A DNA stretch of 64,000 bases from Isoetes taiwanensis (lineage: Eukaryota > Streptophyta > Lycopodiopsida > Isoetales > Isoetaceae), in contig JAJEKV010000001.1 in assembly GCA_021234155.1 (NCBI GenBank), forward strand, positions 30,578,177 to 30,642,176, in the 5' to 3' direction. Made by a program: the position numbers and the translations under genes. Position 1 is the first letter of the stretch. Every line of letters starts with the position of its first letter. The notes under the pieces were generated by a model that made no database searches, was not told the origin of the DNA, and worked only from the letters and a program-made list of their open reading frames with translations. This document shows, piece after piece, positions 11,091-22,615 of the stretch.

Positions 11091-14000
11091 ATTATATTGA
11101 GGAGTCATGGTCACTTCCTTGAGTGAAAGCAATGTTCGAAAACAATTTCTCGATTGAACCTTAAATGGCACCCAATACACTCATTGGTTAAGTGTGATTG
11201 ATCTCCATTACTGTTTGAAACAACTAAAAGAAGACAATTCACACACTCTAGCAAACACATTTCGAATTGATAATGCATTGCATGAAAGGAATATATTCAT
11301 ATTGTAATGGTGAGCTATGTTTGCAGTAACAGTATATTGTTTTGATGAGCTAAAGTTGCAGTATCAGAAGTTTCTATATTATACAGGGATCTTCATTGTT
11401 GCATAGTATATGAAGAAGAAATGTGGGAACCTGGAACTTAGCCTAAGTTGCAGAAGGAGAACTACTATTATGCAAAAGAGTCGAAAGTCCCTAAGGTTAA
11501 GGCCTATTGTTTAATGGTTGGGAAAAGCCAATGGTTTTAAGGCCTAATGGTTAATGGTGGGAAAAAGCCAATGGTTAACTGATAATTCATTGGCAATCAA
11601 ATGTGTTTGAACAGCTAGCATGAGACGAAGTTAGATAGGAGAAGCTCAACCGGGCGCCGGTCCTGTTGGATCGGTGCCGAACAATGAAAATATAAGAAGG
11701 ATGCAACGTTTGTATTGACAGAGCGAATATTGAGTGCGGATCCATAAGTTTATGGATGCCCGGGCTGTCGGGTGTTTTAGCTCATTGCAATGAATCTCGA
11801 TTCATAAACCATTGCTATTGTATTGCTCTGATTACTCAAAATATTAAGTTTCAATAGTCTAAGGTTTTCTTTGAGGCTAAGGTTGTAAATGATCCTTATG
11901 CAAGTTATGATATGAATTGAGAAAAGAAATTGAACATTGGATGACCTACTTCTAACTAAACCTTTCATTGCATGACTTATACATAGAGGTGTGTAAGTCG
12001 TTGTTCTTTGTCTCTTCTTATTGCATCTTTTGCACCAATTTTGATGTCCATTGATAACTTAAACATCCTTCTCAAGTATAGATTGATTTGCCTTCTTGTA
12101 AACCATAGGTGCAAATGCGAGACAAATGAAGATGTAAATGGGCAATATTTGTTTCCAGCGTACCTCAAAAAAAGGTAACCAAGGCACGTATTAGTAAACC
12201 ATGAATCGATGATAAAACATGAAATTATTATAGCAAGCCAACGGATAAATAAGGAGGGACCGGACATGTTGAGAGAGAAAAAGATGGACCTTGCGAATAT
12301 TTTTTAAAAGTTTTGCATGCTCCTCCCAAGACAACAAATAGAGACCACATCCATGCCACATTTCTGAATGAGTCTTTCAATAATAATGCGGACCTATATT
12401 GAAAGAAACACTCTTGAGCATATTATCTTGTGGACATAATAAGCGAGGCAGGAAATGTGGCCCACCTTAGCCTCGAAACAATTTTTTGAATCGTTTATCC
12501 ATAACAACGGTCCATCTACCGGTGACTTGGTATTTTTCAAGATCTTACGGCGACAATCGGCAACAATAACTTTGATGAATCCAAGAACGACCGCAAAGGA
12601 TCCAAAACCATGTCACAAAGGAAATAGAATCAGGACTAGCGGATAAAGATTAGATGTACCTTTACTATTTCTCGGCTTCGTCTTTAATGACTCAAAAACT
12701 AACGGTAAAATATATCGGTATCACTTGACACAGTTGGATGAAAACTCGTAAATCAATCTTGAAATTGCAAAGAATGGCTGCACTTTGCATTTGAGAAGAC
12801 TTCCCCTTAATGCAGCCCGTAAACGATACAACATGAATAGTAGACTTCATAAATAGAACCCGAGAAGATAGAGTGGCCATCATTAATCACATTCAATATA
12901 AATTGGAAAATCTCGTAGTCTACATAACTAAAGCTTTAATTCTAGTCGTCACTGGATTCCACGTTGGTTTGAAAGCACCACGATTCCCTCCGGAATCAAG
13001 ATTAAGAGTGCATGTAGTTCCTTATGTCGCATGCACCACATAAACCATTAGATTAGCTACGCAGCCAGACAAGGTAAATAGAACGGTACTTACAACTAGC
13101 CATTAAAACTTTCAAAGTTGCCATGCTGGCCTTGACTAATGTCTAGATAATACACGGTTTGACCCAACAAATGTGAATCAAGCAAACAAAACACAATACA
13201 AACTAACGGACATATCAAGAGTTTAATCTATTATTTAGAAATGAAAGAGTAAGAGTGCACGTAGTTCTCTCTTTGCATACGCATGGCAGCCACGTAAACA
13301 ACCGATTAGCCACATAGGAGCAAGGTAAATAAGGCAGAAATAAACTACAACCGGCCAAAAAAATTTTCAAAACTCTCTTATTCCATCCTATACTACAACA
13401 ATTTGGAACAATCAACACAAAATATCGATTGAAGCGACAAAACACAATGGGGACTAAGGCATAAATTCCTAGTTCATAATCTATAGCTACCATCAAACCA
13501 CCTGATTCCTTCTACGGGTTAGCTTAATATTGGCCGTATTTCTTGTTCTGCACAACGAATCAAACTGAGAATTTTAGACTAGTGCCGGATGACAAACAAT
13601 ACAAGTAAAAGGTTTGTATGTACCTTTTCTGATCCGCACGAGGACTTTATATGCTTTTTTACGACTGCGCCATCATTATCCTACAAAAGTTTTTAGTAAA
13701 ACCCTTTGGATCACAATCATAGGGGCCAAATCTACGGATAGAGACATCGTTACGCAAAGCAAGGGGGTTTTGCGATGGCATATAGGACACTCAATGATTC
13801 CTCATCCGATCCTTGCATCGGTGAGAGCGCAAGATCCATAAACACACATCGTATACTAAATGTGTCGGTTAAGTCCTTTAAAAACGGCATGCTCTTGAAC
13901 AAAATCTCTACATGATGCATGACGGGTCTACTTGATTGCTTGACATGTGTCAAGAGCTTATTCTCGATCATATTCATGACGCAATATAACAAGAGCATCA

Positions 14001-15400
14001 TCATACATCACTTTTTCGGCTATGCCCTGACCCTCTATGGAGATGGGAATAAAATCAATCGGATGGCATTTGAATAGTTTCTTCCATGTAAAGGGGAACT
14101 AAAAGCTTGTCAAATACATGAAGCACCATGGAAAATGCGCAGACCATATCCCATCACCTTCGCCACGAAGATTTTGCTTCTAAATTTGCATTATCAACCT
14201 CCATGGCACTTTGCATTCCCTTTTGTAGCTTCTATGACTCTGCTCCAATTAGCGAGAAATGACTCCTTCACCCTTTTCTTGTCGGGTTATGGCGGCAATT
14301 TGCCCAAGAACAGACTGCAAGAAGTATGTAAAGGAACATGGGTAATAGCCACAAATGAGGAGACTCAAGATAAGAAAGATCATATTCTCCATGGTGACCT
14401 AAAAATACAAACAATGACAACTAACTTAAAGACATGCCAAAATCAACCCTTTATAGAAAAGCCGAAACACTCAATAAAAAATCCACGACCTTGAGTAACC
14501 CAATGCTTGCACTTCTAGATTAGAAAAGCATCCTTCTGCGGCAAGCAAATGTTGATCATAGTCTATTGCATTTCAGAAGAATAGAAAGAAGATAAGAAGA
14601 AACAGAGTGCCCGAAATACCCAAATCGACCACTCGAAATACCCAAATCGACCACCTACGGGTTCTCAAATCCACCACTCAAAACCCAAATCGACCACCTA
14701 CGGGTTCTTGGTTCCCGCCTTCGCTCCCTTACGTCCAAAGCTGGAAATTGAATAGTGGAGGCGTATAACCTCCCGACCGTATACGGTCGAGTGACCCCTT
14801 AAAAAACCCCTTTACGTTCACGCAGTTGGCACGTACGTGTACATATGGTGAACCCCCCTTGAGATCTGCAGGGCCGTGGTGCAACGATGGTTTAATCTTG
14901 CTTCCAGCCCCCTGCTCCTAAGATTAACCCTTATGTTCTAAGATCCTGCCGCTTCTAAGATCCTTATGTTCCTGCTTCTAATATCTGGCCTTCCTTCTTC
15001 TACGGCACCTCTGGAGCAAACCCTTCTCTGGATCTGCCCTGGAGCAAACCCTCGAACCAAGGCGTTAAGGGCGATAACGTCCTGGCCCTCAGACGTTACC
15101 AAAAAAAAAAATTTGGGCCAACTCAAAGACCTTTTTAACCTCCTCCTTTACAACCTTTTAAACCTCCTTTACAACTCCATCTAAATATTTAACCTTTCAA
15201 AAAACAAATGGCCAGAATGGAACAAAAAATCTGCCTTTCATAGCTCGATGGTCTGTCTGATCTTTCTTCCCGTCATGACAAAATGAAGAAGCTAGAATAG
15301 CTAGACTAATCCGAATTTAGACACTTCTAAAACTCAGGCCATTAGATGAGATAAGCGCTGGTCAAACTTAATATTTTTGAGATAAAATCTGGCTAGAAAA
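11091..15400. other. Long gene-poor stretch with decayed, unidentified sequence
   Basis: No gene can be supported. A tandem of about 40 bp (GGTTAAGGCCTA...AAAGCCAATGG) lies at 11496-11580. A diverged duplication of about 105 bp links 13005-13100 and 13250-13358 (blocks AAGAGTGCAYGTAGTTC and CAAGGTAAATA). Minus-strand reading at about 13750-14060 gives two longish coding-like stretches in different frames, which may be a decayed gene, but no domain is recognised. Short repeats of CCCAAATCGACCACCTACGG occur at 14610-14710. Confidence 0.35.
14775..14866 (-). repeat. Dispersed repeat 'GTATACG module', copy 2
   Basis: Read on the minus strand from 14866 it shows GGGGGGTTCACC, GCCAACTGCGTG, AAAGGGGTTTTTTAAGGGG and then the perfect 14-bp palindrome GACCGTATACGGTC (14775-14788). 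Block order matches copies at 10525 and 62802, with substantial divergence. Confidence 0.4.
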
Positions 15401-15409
15401 GCAGCATTG

Positions 15410-15889
15410 TCATGTATTGGCGGCCAGCCTGTTGGCTTCATCATTTAGAAAGCCATATAACCAACCTGCCAGAGCTTTAACCTTCGCCTTATCCAGAATC
15501 GTATCTTCTGCAATAAAGAAATAAAACAATCAAAACTATAAATCCTAGGCATTATGAAGAAATGAGAATAAGAACCACGAAAACGTGAAACAGAATATCT
15601 GGTCTTTGACGATATCCCTTTCCAACAGCTTTCAGCATGTTAGGGAACGTTAGGATATGGCGGGCAGATTCTGAAAAAGCAGGCATTGCATCAGAGAGTT
15701 CATTGTCTTCTTTGCTAAATAAACATAAAAACTTTTCAAGTAACCCTACCTGGTAATTGATAGATTGATGATGCCCACGTAGATTCTTGAATGGGGACAC
15801 TGTTTTGTTTTTGCCAGACAGATGCTGTGACGCCCAAGATGTAAAAATGGCTGCCTTGTAGAATTGATTCTTAACCGGCCACTGCGAAC
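15410..15889 (-). CDS. Unidentified spliced coding remnant (two exons)
   Basis: The minus strand holds an exon (15889-15611) open in one frame after a plausible acceptor (TTTCCGCAG). It joins a second exon (15507-15410, acceptor TTTATTGCAG, stop TGA) across a 103-bp intron with a weak GT donor. The joined frame gives about 125 residues with normal amphipathic protein texture, for example NQFYKAAIFTSWASQHLSGK, KEDNELSDAMPAFSESARHI and VKALAGWLYGFLNDEANRLA. I do not recognise the family, and no 5' exon or start was found. It is either the 3' end of a real gene or a transposed fragment. The reading depends on my choice of donor. Confidence 0.35.
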
Positions 15890-17634
15890 CTGCGGAAATG
15901 AGTGATCTAGCTCAAAAGTCGACTTGCAGAACTTGCAAGAGAAAACCCAAATGCAGTCTGTCGAAATGCCAAACAATACATAAATAGGAATTTACTTATC
16001 CAAAAGATTAATCAGATGTTATTATGCCCTTGATGAAAGAATGGCCGCTTCCCAGGATACTTTATGGACATCTCAAAGTTGTGGGACATATACATTTTAG
16101 CGCCTGGAGAAGTCGCAATCTGCTGGATGCCATCGCCATTTTGTACAGTCCTTTACCTGAATATACAAATTGATTTAAAAAATGACTGGATCAACCATGA
16201 TAAAGCTCGACATCAGACATCTTCACATTCAAAATATTCCTTCTCTTTGTACTTGGGCGATAAAAAATTTCTCCTTGGAGGTAGGAATGGCATGTAGAAA
16301 TGGGCAGATGACAGCCCCATAGCCAGAAAGCTCTAGTCTGGCAAAAAGAAAAAAAGAAAAAAAAGAAAAAAAAAAGCCCTTCAAATAGCGATAAAAGGAA
16401 GAAGAAACCTTGAAGAGAAAACTTAGATGGAAGAGAAATCGCATTCTGTCTATCTCCATGTCTTTTTTTTCCCATTTTTCTAATTTCCATGGCCTTAGAT
16501 CATAAAAAAGGAAGATCTAATGGTGTAGACACTTGACACCTCAGACTTTGGTGAGGTGGACTTGCGACGTGGATAGCTTAAAATTGCAAGAAAGGTTGTA
16601 GGCTTGGGTGGGCTGGTGTGCTAGAAACTTATGAGCAAATTCACCCATATTACAACGTCGTCTTGAATTGTGTAGAAGTTCGTCTGCGTCATCTCGAATT
16701 GTGTAGAAGTTCGTCTTAATCCGTTGCTTCAATTTCTTTTTATGGAGGTTCAAACTTGAAAGATTGCAAAAAATTTAAGATGTATATTTCAAAAACTATA
16801 CATTTGAAGCGAGGGCTAAATGATACCCCTCTGCACAAACATCTTATACATCCAAAGAATAATCAATTAGATGAGGCAGTTATTCTGGTGCAAACTTTAA
16901 AAATGCAGCATATGCTTTTTGTGTTCCTTTTGTTTGAAGCAAGGGCCAATTGATATCCCCCCTGTACAGACATTTCTCTTATACATCCAAAGAATGATCA
17001 ATTAAAAGAGGAAGTTCTTCTGGTGCAGACTTTGAAAATGCAGCAAAAGGTGATGCCCTGAATATGTCGGACTTATTGCTTTTTGTGCATGTTGCCTTCC
17101 TTTGAAACTACCGCTAGAATATGTCGAAGACAAACCTGAGCTGCATCATGGGTTCGCACAAAGTACCAATGTTTGCCTATCAGTTCAGGGATTCCAGCCT
17201 TTGCAAATAATTTTATCACTTGTTATTAGGGTTAGAGAATGGTATTTGCAGAGCCAAGAGAGGATAAAGGTCAGCATCAAGAAATCAATTCATGGCTATA
17301 TTCCTAATGGAGTTCCTTGATGGCATGCAACGTGCTTGAGTTATATTGTCATGAACCTACACGAAAACAAGGAAAATATGTGGAAAATACGTAAGGAATA
17401 CGGAAGAAATATGCCAAGATCGGCAAAAAATCTGATATATGAACAAGAATCAAAAGTACAATGGCCCGAAGGCAAACAGGAACACGAGACAGATGCCTAG
17501 AAGTCTCAAGACTGGCGTTGAACCGGAATGGTTCGACAAGAAGGAGGTGCCGCCTTATATATATCTAGGCCAACAGTTAGGATCACGCCACTCCAATGGA
17601 TGAGATCATGCCAAGTGTCGCGCATGTATATAGG
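15890..17634. other. No gene seen; local duplications
   Basis: A purine-rich simple tract lies at 16340-16377. A 30-bp repeat (GAATTGTGTAGAAGTTCGTC) occurs twice at 16664-16715. A diverged tandem pair of about 110 bp lies at 16812-16920 and 16941-17050 (shared CTTATACATCCAAAGAAT and GTGCA.ACTTT.AAAATGCAGCA). No supported coding sequence. Confidence 0.4.
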
Positions 17635-17652
17635 TTCTAGAATATTCTAGAA
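17635..17652. promoter_or_regulatory. Perfect four-unit heat-shock element
   Basis: TTCTAGAATATTCTAGAA reads TTC-n2-GAA-n2-TTC-n2-GAA, four alternating units with no mismatch to the heat-shock factor consensus. It follows a TATATA-rich stretch (about 17553-17562) and lies about 210 bp upstream of LTR A. Whether it controls anything is unknown; it may belong to an unrecognised promoter or LTR fragment. Confidence 0.5.
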
Positions 17653-17861
17653 CCTCCTGGAAACAACCCCGCATATGAGAAAGACATGATGAAATATCTT
17701 TAACAAATATTGTTAATGCACTTGGCCAAGGTGTGTGACTCGCAACTAGAAGGTTGCGAGTTTAAACCCTGTTTCGTACAACTACCTTTTTGCATCCGTG
17801 TGATGACCATCTTTTGCAGATACGAGTATAATATTCGTATGATACAAAGTATGGTCGTCAC

Positions 17862-19760
17862 TGTTCCCCCCAAAGGGCAACATGCTAATTGTGATCCATG
17901 CATTCAAAACTAGGTCAACTTATCTTGGAATACTAGATCAAAGTTTGGAAGATTCTTGGCATTCAACATTGATATGGAGGTCAAAGGGTGTTCATTCTTC
18001 AAGTCAACAAGTGCTCAAGGTTCAAAACTCACATGAGGTACTTTATTTAAGGTCAAAATGCTTAGTCAAGAATATGTTCTAGAAGATTCTGGGTTATGAA
18101 GTTTGGAAGACAATTTTTGAAGATTGGAAGTTAAAAGTTTGGAAGACCCCATGATGCTTGATTTCATCCCTTAGCCATCCCTATCCAATTTTTACTCATA
18201 TTCTACCTCTATCTTTTGGAATTTCCTAGCCATTTTTCCTACATCCATATTCTCTTTTGTTTACCCTTGCATACCTCATTTTGTTTTGCCCCATTCTCCC
18301 TTTTTCTAATACACCTATATTTCCCCCATGAGTTATCCCCCACCATTGCCTCCATATCTTTTCACTTCTTATGCCACATCTTTTTGCAATTTTCCTAGCC
18401 AAAATCCTTTTGCAATTGCTTACCATTATGCCATGCCACTTGTATACCTTATGGAATATTCCTGATCATTATGCCCAAGGACTTGGCATATTCCCAAGAA
18501 AAATTAGGGTTGCCATTGCTAAAGTGATCCATCTCTTCAATTTTCTATAAGTGGCCTTTTAAAACCATGGCTTAGCTTTGCAAAATTAAAGAATACAGCA
18601 TATTCCATGGATATACGGGCAAAAATACGGAATCGTATCGCGCTATTTCTGAAAAAATACAGCCAAGAACCCTAAATTTCTGCTTCCACCTCGAATCTCG
18701 CCGGATTTGGCACCACAGCCCTCGGAACCTACCTATTTTCACCTTCCCGCTCTTTAAGAACCGAATAAACCCATCAATCAAGGCTAAGATTAAGCAAACA
18801 TTTGAAAACTAAGATATATACATGGGATTCGACAAAAGAATTTTCTTGAAGGCCCAGAAGCGTTCAAACCTTACTGTGATCATTGTTGAGCATGACTAGA
18901 AGGATTTGTGAAGACTCTGAGTACTCCCCGATCAAGTCCCAAGAGATTTGATTGAAAATTACCTATTGAAGTTATTTATTGACCTGAAGTTACCCAACAT
19001 TATTATGATTGATCTCCATATCAATGAAATTTGATGCCTAGTTGAAGAAATTATCTCTGTTATGATTTTTTACAATTTCTGTATGTTCAAAATACTACAG
19101 AAAATTCCCCTGTACTTTTGATTGCCTTTGGCCCATTTGCCATCAATCCTTGAGACATCTGGAGCCCATATGTTTTGAAAAATCCAAAAAATTCCACTCA
19201 CAACTCGAGTTAGAAATTTTTGCATTCTGTTTTGACTGTTCTTGACTGTATTTTGCCAAATCCAGCCACAAAAAATACTTTTGCCTATCCAAATGGAAAT
19301 CTGACCACTTGCCTATATTCCTCATCATCATTACAGTATATTTGCTTTGAAAATTCTCAAAAATTCGTTTGGCAACTCCAAAATTCCAATCTCTGATCAC
19401 TGTTTTCAGATTTGACTTCTATTGACCAAATTTTGACTGCACTTTGAGCTCGAATAACTCATAAACTAAGTTCCTGACTTGGTCAGAGGCTTAACTGTTG
19501 GTTACCTACAACTTTTTTGACCAAGTCTATAGTGATTGACTCAAAAACTCGATCTGCATATCAACACCACAGCTGTTTTGGCAAAGGTGTCAATTTCTGG
19601 AAATGGGAAAGGTATAAAACTTCAAATTTTTGAACTTGTCTTTGAAATTATCTTGCATAGACTGATCATCTTAAGTGATCTGGAGGTTCTAACCCCAATT
19701 TGAGTGAAAACTCAAATTGGTTCCTTGTGGTTGACCTTTAAGCCAGGTTTAGGGTCAACA
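17862..19760 (+). repeat. Family-1 5' LTR, copy A (1,899 bp)
   Basis: The start (TGTTCCCCCCAAAGGGCAAC) and end (GGTCAACA) agree with LTRs B and C, giving termini TGTTS...CAACA. The end is placed by the primer-binding site that follows four bases later. A three-unit heat-shock-like motif TTCTAGAAGATTC lies at 18077-18089; copies B and C have a mutated version. The only matching LTR downstream (26550) belongs to copy B, so A has lost its own 3' LTR. Confidence 0.85.
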
Positions 19761-19763
19761 TTT

Positions 19764-19783
19764 TGGAGGTCCTACCGAGATTC
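19764..19783 (+). other. Primer-binding site, tRNA-Gln type (copy A)
   Basis: TGGAGGTCCTACCGAGATTC is the reverse complement of a tRNA 3' end with acceptor stem TAGGACC, discriminator T and CCA, which fits plant tRNA-Gln. The same site follows LTR B (28492) and LTR C (56591, one mismatch). The gag ATG is only 40 bp downstream, an unusually short leader. Confidence 0.7.
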
Positions 19784-19803
19784 TACCTGGATTTTGAGAA
19801 CTC

Positions 19804-22615
19804 ATGGCCCCAAAACAGAAATTTCCAGCAGAGCAAGAACCAATATCAATGGAAGAACATGACACTTCAGAACCCTGCAGAGATAGATCTCTTCCCCCAA
19901 GTTTTTCAACTGGATTACTTCAAGGTTTACCTTACCAGCTTGAATTGAATGTGCCCACTCCATTGCCTACTTTTGATTCCAGTATGAGTGCTAATACTTT
20001 TCTCAGAATTTTTGAAGATTACTATAGGGATTATGGCTTTAAGAAAGGGTGCAAGTTCTCACAATTTGAAAAGTGTTTTAAGGAGGAGAGTGAAGCTGGT
20101 GCTTGGCTGACTTATGAGAAACTTTGGGATGATCTTGTTACCAAGTTTCTAGACAGGTTTGGAAAGCTTGCTGCTCCTAAAGATCTTGTTAATGAATTGC
20201 AAAATTTCTCCATTTATGCAGGTGAAAGTGTTAGTCAGTATAAGGAAAGATTCAGCACCTTCATGAGTAGATGTCAGAAATGCCAAGTTACTGTCCCCAC
20301 GCTCTTCTTGGTGTCCTCTTTTATCAAAGGCCTATCTTCTAGACCAGAAATTCATAGAAAGCTTAAGATACAAGCTGCAGAAGGTTTTGATTCCATCTAC
20401 AAAGTTTTTGCTAAAACTACTGAGTTGACCAAGATGCTCTCTATCCTACCAGAAAAACATCATAACTTTCAGCATGATCCCTTTTACCCTGATGCCACTG
20501 ATGGCCCTTATGAACCCCACCATTCTGTTCCTATCTATGCTGTGCATAAAGAAAAGAAAAAAACCAAAGAGGAAGAGGCTGATTCTCAAATCTCAGAGGT
20601 CAAAGCTGACTTGACAAAGGTGGCGAAGCTTTAGCGAAGTAACTAAGCAACTTGTGGAGCTCAAAGCAAGCGAGCAGGTAGAACTTACTCGAGTGTATTC
20701 ATTGTAACAGAACTTCACATCCAGCTGATATTTGTTATTGGCAAATATGTCCTAAATGTAAAAAGAAAGGTCATTTTGGTAGGGAATGTCCAGTTTGTGC
20801 TTCTTGCAAGGAGATTGGTCATACTGACCTTAGGTGCTATGTCAAAGAATATTTTGCCAAGCAAGAGAGGGAAAAGAAACCTGAGGCAACTCCACATGTA
20901 AGATTTGCTGAATCTACTAGTTCTATAAGGTTTTGCAAAAGGCTGAGAAATGCCAAAGACTCGAGGAAGTAATGGTGGTACAAACCGGGAGTATGGGAGA
21001 TACCTATAGACTGGCTGAGCCTAACAAATTTGTTCGAGCATTCGGAAATCAACATTGCCACTACCCCCTGTCATGGAAGCTCCTCCCCAAGAAATAGCTC
21101 CACCTCCTCAACAAAAGTATGGTAAGAAAGATCAAGATCTGGATGAGTTGGATGTTTTACTGAAAAATTCCAAAGTAAGTGTGGATTTATTTACCTTATT
21201 AAAAATTGCCCCTGGATATAGGAAAAAGTTATTACAACAAACTACTTTTAGTGAGGCAGTGGCTTGTGTAGGTGTTGCAAGTGCTACTAATCTTATTTTA
21301 GCTCAAAATGAAGAAGACCCAGGTGCATTTATGTGTTCAGCTACCCTAGGAGGTTATTCTTTTTCTAATGTGTTGCTGGATGGAGGCTCACCTCTAAATA
21401 TCATGCCTTATCATGTCATGAAAAAATGTGGGCTTGAGATAGATAAAAGGTCATCTGTTTTGTTAAAATCCTTTTCTAATGCTAAAATAGCACCGGTTGG
21501 AATTGACTAAAGTTCCCATTATCTTGAAGGCATTGTTGTAGCTGCCAATTTTGTTGTTGTTGCCTTTGAAGATTTAGGAGAAGATGCAGATATATATGAT
21601 CTCCTGCTAGGGAGAAGGTGGATGGCTACAGTTGATGCTAGACCGATCTGGTCTGAAGGGAGATGCACCATTTCAAATGGCACTCAAGTAGCCACAATTT
21701 ACAACCAGGATGGTTCTTATGGCTTCAGGGAAGAGGTACATTTTGTTAAAGAAATGCTTATAGAAGAGCCCCTAGGATCTTATAGTTTAGCAACCCCTAG
21801 CACAAAGAAAACAGATCTGATTCCTTTGATTAGAGAGTGTGCACTACCTTCTGAGAATGGGAAAGAAGGATGTTTGTGGTTTGATGGAGGGATTTCAAAG
21901 AAATTAAGTGTAGCTTCATCTGCAGCCATACTGAAGGATACCTATAATAAACTCTTGGCTAAGGTAGGAAGGATTTTTCCCCAAATCACTTCTAATGTAG
22001 CAGAGTACAAGGCTTTGATTGCAGGTCTTCAAGAAGCCAAGGCTATAGATATTTCAATCATACACATCTATGGAGATTCTCAGTTAGTGTGCAGACAGGT
22101 TAATGGTGAGTATCAGGCCAAGAATGCTGACATGGAATCCTTGAGAAATCAGGTAATGGGAATGCTTGCTTACTTTACTTCTTGGAAAATTACTCATATC
22201 CCAAGGGAACAGAATTGGGAAGCTGATGCTTTGTGCAGAGATACTTTAATGACTTATTTATCTGAGGGAGCTATCCCAGAAGAAGATCTTGATGAAGATG
22301 AGGCTAAGGAATTCTGTCCTATACTAGTTATAAATGCATCACAAGAAAAGGCAACCAATGAGGTTATAATTAATAAAAATGGCCAGCAAAGAACTCTGTT
22401 TGTGGGAGATCTCTTTGACACACAAAACAAGGAAGAAATTACCAAATTCTTTGAAGAGAGAAATGATGTGTTTGCTTGGGATTATTCTGAGCTCATTGGT
22501 ATTAAGGAAGAGGTATGTCAGTTTGAAATTAAAATTAAAGAAGGTTGTAAGCCTGTTTTCCAGAAGTTAAGGAGGATCAATGCCTCACTTTTAGATCTAA
22601 TTAAGGAAGAGTTGC
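19804..22615 (+). pseudogene. Family-1 Ty3/gypsy gag-PR-RNaseH(-RT start), copy A, broken
   Basis: Gag starts at ATG 19804 (MAPKQKF...). After a frameshift near 20620 a zinc knuckle CPKCKKKGHFGREC follows at about 20750. The protease region has the LLDGGSPLNIMP active-site motif (about 21375). A complete RNase H-like domain then lies at about 21875-22245 with D (FDGGISK), E (AEYKALIAGL), D (YGDSQLV) and D (EADAL) all present, before any RT. The linker (FAWDYSELIGI) enters the RT N-terminus and stops at 22615, where the sequence jumps into a family-2 element. Stops and frameshifts near 20620, 20930 and 21508 make it non-functional. Confidence 0.85.

Noticed and set aside
16191-16490. Minus-strand ORFs rich in Phe/Lys
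   Set aside because: Produced by the purine-rich simple repeat at 16340-16377.
16812-17050. bHLH helix-like motif (LDEAVILVQTLKMQ)
   Set aside because: Weak resemblance in one repeat unit only, with no basic region or helix 1 nearby; better explained as part of a diverged tandem duplication.
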